A stretch of DNA of 64,000 nt, taken from assembly GCA_037576215.1 (NCBI GenBank), contig JBANDB010000007.1, positions 1,643,001-1,707,000 of the forward strand, in the 5' to 3' direction. The translations under genes and the position numbers were made by a program. The notes under the pieces were generated by a model. It was not told the origin of the DNA and made no database searches. It saw only the letters and a list, made by a program, of their open reading frames with translations. The stretch is from Armillaria gallica (Eukaryota; Basidiomycota; Agaricomycetes; Agaricales; Physalacriaceae). Position 1 is the first letter of the stretch, and each line of letters starts with the position of its first letter. Below are positions 57,935 to 64,000 of this stretch, one piece after another.

Positions 57935-58790
57935 ATGCGGTACGTCGTCTTGGGGAAAAATCAACCCCACGGCTGGCGCATGCAGTTGTGGGAATAGCGT
58001 CAGCAATGGAAAAGCCGTTCCCAGAGGGAAGGAGAAGGATGGATCAGTGAGGAGGGATCGAGAGGGCGAGAGGCCGGTCAACCTAACTGCGACATTAGCC
58101 ACGGCATTAGCCACGGAAGAAGTATGCGCGGGATGGGGACTCACCTTCGTTGGGGACACGTCTGCAGCTGATCCCCCTATCTACTCAACTGCTACCATCC
58201 TCAACAACATACCCCGCTCCCCGGAATGCGATACGTCGTCTCAGGCCAAAAATCGGCCCTATTAGTAGGCGAACAAGCTACGTGAGATGACATTAGTCTC
58301 AAAGAAACAAAGTGCGTGGTTGTAGACGCACCTCGCTGAATGAAAACACAAATCATGTGCGCGCGTGCGCCTTCATCGACATCTTAAGCATCCTCACATC
58401 ATGCAGGTGCTCCCTCCTTTCACAGTAGGTGCCCACTACGCGTCACCTCGCTCGCCGGAAAACGATACGTCGCCTCCGGACAAAAATCGATCCATGACTG
58501 GCCGTGTTCGTGTCGAGTCGTGAGGTATGAATCAGACGGTGAGTGGGTGGACGAACTGGGTAAGAGAACGCTAGCTGCAGAAAAGTCAGGTGGAAAAGTA
58601 AAACTTACAAATGCCTCGCCTTCACGAGCATCTTGAAGACCCCGGGATACTCCCTCCCTTTCGAACTCTTCCATGAAATCATCCCACTATACGCCTTGGT
58701 TATGGTTGTTGTTTGCCCCTTGCTTGCCGGAAAGGGATACGTCGCCTCAGAGCAAAGCTTGATACACATATCGGCGCCGAATGCTGAAGG
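57935..58790 (-). repeat. Four spaced copies of a conserved motif
   Basis: The element ggaa(t/a)...gatacgtcg(c/t)c, with variations, occurs at about 57941, 58212, 58455 and 58729, spaced 243-274 bp. Neighbouring sequence is partly shared (cttcatcgacatcttaagc at 58372 versus cttcacgagcatcttgaag at 58619). On the minus strand three copies can be read as peptide versions of DFWPETTYRIPG / DFCPEATYRFPAS / KLCSEATYPFPAS. The first copy is a base short. Related elements sit in the HET units at about 13055-13105 and 35591-35632. Confidence 0.5.
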
Positions 58791-58929
58791 GTGAGATGGT
58801 TGTCGAGGGCTGTAATGATCATGCGGCTGTGCGTGTTCGACCCTGCCGCGAGGCGTGTTGGAGATCTTGAAGTAACGCGAGACCTTGCGTGATAAAGCAA
58901 AAAATCTACGAGGGATCAATGAAGCCAAA

Positions 58930-59280
58930 GAGTAATATAAATATCAGACTCACTTTGACGTCCAAATAGAAAAAATCTACTGCACGTCGATCCACCATCG
59001 AATGTTACTTGAAGGATCCTAAGCCGTCAATCAAACGAGCAAACAGAACAAAGGATATGAAGAAGAAACTCCTACAGACGGTCAGAGCTAAGGAAAGGCC
59101 ACTGTGCCAAACAGCACGCCGTTGCCAAACATCCCATTTCGAGCAGTCACCTCCAGTCACCGCAACAAGGCCAACGACGTGTTCTCAATGGAACATGACA
59201 CCATCAAAGGGTAGACACAGCACAGATAGAAGTATGTTGTGCCATGGGGTGATGTAGCGGTGAGGCATAATGGCAGCATA
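58930..59280. other. No gene seen
   Basis: A plus-strand frame of 82 codons (59009-59257, Lys/Arg/Thr-rich) is not supported by motifs. Confidence 0.3.
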
Positions 59281-59282
59281 AT

Positions 59283-59452
59283 GTTAAGATACAACAAATC
59301 TCAGTCTTCACTCGTTATGGTGGTAGAAGACTGATATTCGAACCTGTTAAGATACAACAAATCTAACGGTACGGTAAGTAACAGTAAGTAGTGATGTAAG
59401 TAAGATACGCACCTCAGTCTTCACTCGTTATGGTGGTAAAAGACTGAGGTGC
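59283..59452. repeat. Duplicated segment with hairpins
   Basis: gttaagatacaacaaatct occurs at 59283 and 59345. cagtcttcactcgttatggt occurs at 59302 and 59414. In the second copy a perfect 13-bp inverted repeat (gcacctcagtctt at 59409-59421 with aagactgaggtgc at 59440-59452) flanks an 18-nt loop. In the first copy the stem is 8 bp. The shape fits the ends of a small inverted-repeat element, or a transcribed hairpin. Confidence 0.6.
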
Positions 59453-59569
59453 AAACGAAAAGAAATTGGACGGAAGTACGTATGGAAACGATCGCGCGAA
59501 TAAATGGACTAGTAGGTAAAATTAGAAAGAACGGACCGTGAACCCGTAGCACGGGCGTATGCTGAACCC

Positions 59570-61280
59570 TCAACACATAAAGGATGCATGATCAGTCAAG
59601 TTCCTAAGCTTATACTGTACTATTTGAAAAATGACTAGTTCATTCACCGAGAAATAAAGACTCCAGCACGTCTGTCTCTCTGTAATGTTTTGTGAACAGA
59701 TGTTCCGCCTACGCGTCTCATTTATCAGCAGATGTAAAAAAGCCAGATAGGTAAAAGCAACACGAACGAGTTTCCTCCATCCATACAACTCGAAGTGCAG
59801 GAACATATGCACAGGGTATGTATCCTCGCTAAGCTCAGGCATGCATCTGAACTGTACATCTTCCAGTGCAGAATCCATATCCTGCGCTGCCGTCTCCTTA
59901 GGGTCCTTCCCTACCAACAAGATCACGTCCCTATCACCTTGCGAAAATCCTCGTCGGCGGCTAGCTGGTCCGTACTCCATGCCTGTCGAACGCAACCACC
60001 CTCTGTCATCCTGGGGCTTGAAATCATAACTGAGACGGAGACAGCGATGCAGCATGCTGTCGGGGTAGAATAACGGTGTCACGGAGGTCGTTCTTCTTCT
60101 GCTTGTTGATCTGAAGGGCGAATATGGTGCAGTATTTGCAGTAGAACACGTTACAAGTGAGCTAGAATTGCGACGCCTTTCCCTCTTCCAATCCAGGGGA
60201 ATTTGGGCCAAAGGTGTGCTCGATAACACGTTGTTCAAAGATGCCTGGGACGCGGCGAAGATTTTGGGGAGCTGCTTTACGATGGAATCAAAGGACGCTA
60301 CGTCCACACTAATCTTGGACGGCTGGTAGGCGACAGTCCAATGCAGGGAAATTGACCACCGAAGGAGTGACGGTGAAAAGAGGATGCGTTTTCTTATAGT
60401 TTCTGAGGATGTCAATGGCGATTTTCTTCTGGGATTGAATTACTTTTTGTCGTTTCTGGGCCTTTCGGTGTCGGAGAGATACTGTATCAGCTCAAGCTTT
60501 ATGTTGTTCCGAACTGCAGGATAGTTGTTAGGTCAGCTCCCGCATTAATATAGGACGCAACACACCTTTCTCCGTCAAAGGGCACGCCTCACTAGCGGAA
60601 CATCAGGCGACTGGATGTTTCGGAGGTCTGCTTTTTCATCGACAGCTTCTTCATATAATTAGCGGTGTGCGGGATCCATAGTCCAGATGAGGGGGTCTAT
60701 CGTTCGGCTGGTTTTTGGCATTGCTTCGAGGTAGAAGAAGGGTAAGGGCTTGGTAAAAGTGGCGATGGTATAGTCGTGGACTCGCAGTTCAAAGCTGTAT
60801 TTGAAACTCCGATGCTGTCCGTCCTTTGCCATGACCCAGCCGTATCATGGCTCCCTTGCTCTTCGCTCTTCATCCATTCATCATCCATTCCAGTTCTTCC
60901 CTCTCAGCCAACAATGAAGCATCCCTTGATTGGTACCGTAAGCCGAATCTCGCGGTAGATGCAAACAACAACGCTCGGGCCCTTGCAGTATCCAGCACAC
61001 CGAGAGACTCGGACGCAGCCTTCAGTACCATCACGATTGACGTCAGCGTCTTTGACTTGATGAATATGAGGACCTTGGCCTGGTTGCCTTGGCGTGGATC
61101 AATGGAGCAATAGAACCAACACTCGACCGTCGCTGCACGCATTAGCTGTGCATCCAGAATATGCTCAAAACAGGCGAGAGTATTCACTACCAGATGGTCA
61201 CATCTAGCCTTGATTTTGTCGTTGATGAAACGGATGACAGGTTCGAAGAAAGGAATTCTTATCTCGCTATGCCGTTGCAT
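59570..61280 (-). pseudogene. Possible decayed or unresolved gene
   Basis: Minus-strand open pieces at 61280-60870 (starts MQRHSEIRIPFFEPVIRFIN, contains ATVECWFYCSID), about 60820-60680 (SFELRVHDYTIATFTKPLPF) and 60415-59570 (281 codons without a proper ATG) lie in line. They could be exons of one gene, but stops lie between them and no domain is recognisable. A plausible intron GTACCAATC...CTGAGAG at about 60942-60905 would join the first two. This is either an unfamiliar gene or a decayed one. Confidence 0.3.
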
Positions 61281-64000
61281 CTATATCATCTGCCTCAGGT
61301 ACTCCCTTCCTTAATTTAAAATTTGGCGTGTAAATCTGATGTTGTTCTCAGTTTGGACCGGCCGATGAAGCCTTCTGCTGTTTTTCTCCTCCTCGCCGGC
61401 GCAGCCTTTCTTCGGAGTCGCCAATGCTCACAGTCAAGGTTGGAGTGGCTGGGTTGACGGCGTCATGGTATTGACCAGGGTAAATCTTTGTGCTGACTTT
61501 GTCAGCGATTTTTGTTCTATTTCCTCGCCACGTACATACTACATAATACATATCTTATAGTCACTAGAGACTAGACTTTGCCGTAGCTCAATACATTATT
61601 TTTCATATTGAAAATCTTTATTACCTTGCTTGCCAAGGTCTCTCCAGGTCCATTTCCCGCGCTTATTCAGCCGTCAAGATCACGTGCAGCTAATCCTAAC
61701 CATATACGTCACTCTAGGGCTTGCCAAAGACCGCTACTGCCCGTACACTCAAGCATCCAGCGCCACAGGATCCCTATTCCGACGACCTGCAACCCTTCCA
61801 ACATCTCATGACGATGCCCAACATGCCCCACACCGCAATCGGCGTCAATGGCATTGGTGTGATGATTTCGCAACTACCAAGGACCTCCGGAACGACTACA
61901 AACGAACCGCAGCGACAGTGGTAGCGACCAGGACGACCGACGCGCTGAAAAACCCACGTGTCCTTAAATATTCTTGCTACGAGTCGGACAAACACTTCAA
62001 GTGTCATTGGTCGCTGAATGTATCGGAGGAGCTAGTTCGCCATGGTCATAGTTCCACTTTTCAGTCTCTGTTGTATGAAAACCCTTTCAGATTCTGATGG
62101 ACGCATCATGAGAGAGAAGATACACGGAATAGAGCCTTTTCTTACGTGTAGAGACCATGATAAAAAGAGTTTCCGTTGTCGATAAACGTGAAGTACCCTG
62201 TCCACCAGACGAACGGTCAACTGCGGTCAACGATTCCACATAGCAGGTAAGCCAATCACTGTGACCCCGCTGGTTGGCCGCTTCACTCTCGTCGTTGATC
62301 TCCCTCCCTAATAACCCTCTCAGCTAACCAGCGCTTGCCCTCCTTCCTTTTCGTCTATGAATAGACCGGAAGATGACCGACGAGGTTCCACAGGTTGCTA
62401 GGCAGGGAAATGTGAATGATTACAGTCAAAACGTCAGAGTCTTTGCTTCGTATCTTTCATTTCACCATTGATAATGGTCTCTCGTCGCGGAGCCTAGAGG
62501 ATTCTTCGTGCTCACCAGAAGTCGACGGAGATGTTACGCCCAATCACTTGTGGTACAGTACAAGGGGCAACCCTTCTCCATCTCCTCCTGTGATCATTCC
62601 TTCGAATCGGAGCTATGGACCGCCAACCCTCCGAGCCCTTCTTTGAATCGAGTCGGCAGATGTCAGGCCTAGTATCGTTCGGATCCCATTCATATCTCCT
62701 CTGATTGCCATAGACTGTAGTCGGCACGAATCCAATCTTCGTACTCCTTGCTACCATCCCAAAGTTCAACCACATTGGAGCCTCGAAGCAGCCTCGCACT
62801 CTCGTTCTTTGCTTTGACAGAACTGCCTGTGAATACGAGAAGGACTTTTGCCTCAATGCGCTTCAACGCCGTGCACTTTCTGATGGCTGACTTCAATCAT
62901 AAAGACTTAACAAGTACTCCTGTCACAACGACGACTCCCAATCCCAAATAGACTTGGCTTTCACTGTCATCTCAGAGACGGAAACGAAAACTATCAGTGA
63001 GTATTTTTGAATGGTTGCGAGGATCAGTTGCTCACGGTATTGTCTGAGCTTTACACCGGGTCCTCTCGCATCAAATTGCAGATTGCAAGTCGTTACCATA
63101 TTGTCAACGTACAATACTACAATGTGAGGTTCTATTCAATTGACAGGGCTTAGTCGGAGACTGATCTTTAGGTGCCCGCTGAAGTTTAAGACTATAATTT
63201 TTCCCCAGAAGCTCCGAGTCAAGGCTCTTATGTGGCAACCGCGTCGCAGTATCGCGCCGGTGATGATTCCTTGCCGAAGCACTGAAAGTGGCTGCCGTCT
63301 CGACGGCAGTGAATGGCTGCAACTTCCCATTCAGATGACTCCAGGTACTGCCGTCATGATGGCCATCGAATTGGTTTCCCCTTCAGAGGATCTTAACGCA
63401 GACGAAGGAGGAAGGGAGAAGCGGAAATCAGCTGAGTCCGTCCTGCCTAAGGCCAAGAAGAGTCGGGTATAAAGAACTTCATCCTTGATCCAACCTTGAT
63501 CATAGATGTCGTATATTGGATAAATGTAAATGTCGGTATGAAAAATGGATAGCAAAAACGGGTAGCAAAAGTCGTGAGTTCTGTTGGAAATACTAGACTG
63601 CCAAAGCAAGGTCTGAGTCGTCGACCGACGACCGCTAGTCTCTGTGGGTCTAAAAACCGTGATTACCAAGCGTAAATTGTCACATGATGTGATGTAATAG
63701 CGGCGTAATACTCTGTCATGCAGTGTCACGATAATTGTCCAGAAATGTCAAGTTTAACAGAAGTGTCCTTCTACTCTAGCGGTCGCGACTCGCAATTCTT
63801 TCCCGTTTTACCTCGGATTTTTTTCTAGGATATCTATTATGTACTTCCCTTCCCCGTTCCATCTACTTATCTGGTGTGTCTTGCTCCAAATAAATAATCA
63901 GGATTTTTGCCAGCGCGCACCGATCAGGGCTGACACTTCCCTGCCAAAATTGACGACTTGCGTGCCGGTACCATTCCGCAGCAACTCACATTCGACCAAA
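61281..64000. other. Gene-poor right end of window
   Basis: Short open frames only: plus 61630-62097 (155 codons), minus 62690-62896 (contains KVLLVFTGSSVKAKNESARL), minus 62923-63114, and plus 63140-63472, whose end is Lys-rich (KRKSAESVLPKAKKSRV) like a nuclear-protein tail. None can be linked into a supported gene model. The last 270 bases show nothing. Confidence 0.3.

Noticed and set aside
57595..58265. Plus-strand frames of 151 and 169 codons
   Set aside because: They overlap several other open frames in every direction, lack motifs, and coincide with the spaced repeats.
59570..60415. 281-codon minus-strand frame as a complete gene
   Set aside because: It has no ATG near its 5' end (opens with TTG) and no recognisable domain; kept only as part of an uncertain, possibly decayed gene.
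1..64000. tRNA, rRNA or CRISPR features
   Set aside because: No convincing T-loop/anticodon arrangement, no rRNA core sequences and no short regular repeat-spacer array were seen; the spaced motif at 58 kb has intervals far too long and is partly conserved between copies.

Overview
The window is nuclear DNA of a mushroom-forming basidiomycete (Agaricomycetes-like). The evidence is many short (about 40-65 nt) GT-AG introns with CTRAY-type branch sites, a HET-domain family of the agaric type, a Ty3-type element, a Tad-like LINE fragment, and a right flank of ordinary fungal genes (MFS transporter, TLC-domain protein, F-box protein, secreted PI-PLC, FHA-RING ligase). No rRNA, tRNA, CRISPR or prokaryotic feature was seen.

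Region 1 (1-7.5 kb) is decayed and strongly CpG-depleted. It holds a minus-strand Ty3-type gag-protease frame (3108 down to about 370) with a putative 5' LTR at 3314-3580, then a second unidentified minus-strand frame (5663-4653). Both frames are broken almost only by TGA codons, not by frameshifts, which is the footprint of C-to-T change at methylated CpG. The depletion stops abruptly at about 7.5-7.57 kb, inside the first HET gene.

Region 2 (about 5.9-42.75 kb) is a direct array of three large units (about 9.7, 12.7 and 10.5 kb) plus a fourth partial unit. Each unit begins with a minus-strand HET-domain gene (copies at 6.3-8.0, 16.1-17.9, 28.8-30.6 and 39.3-41.0 kb). All four share a 49-50 nt phase-0 intron behind a short basic first exon. 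Copies 2-4 are open; copy 1 carries one in-frame TGA. The proteins share a conserved framework interrupted by short windows that differ in sequence and length between copies. The rest of each unit has no long ORF but keeps many conserved splice sites: a minus-strand block of small exons, amplified exon-intron modules of about 300 nt, and a plus-strand block of decayed exons. Unit 2 also contains an inverted copy of the minus-strand block (23.86-26.65 kb) and a possible private gene between the arms (22.6-23.5 kb). A LINE reverse-transcriptase fragment lies near the end of unit 1.

Region 3 (42.75-54.2 kb) is a compact conventional gene stretch. In order it holds an MFS drug/polyamine-type transporter (-), a TLC-domain membrane protein (-), an F-box protein (+), a secreted PI-PLC X-domain protein (-, 10 exons including one GC-AG intron) and a Dma1-like FHA-RING E3 ligase (-). 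F-box and PI-PLC converge 69 bp apart.

Region 4 (54.2-64 kb) has no gene I can support well. It contains a motif repeated about every 250-270 bp (57.9-58.8 kb) that also occurs inside the HET units, and a duplicated segment with a perfect 13-bp-stem hairpin (59.28-59.45 kb).

The most interesting object is the HET array: an amplified candidate allorecognition locus with copy-specific variable windows, beside a block that looks silenced and mutated by cytosine methylation, with the boundary running through one gene copy.
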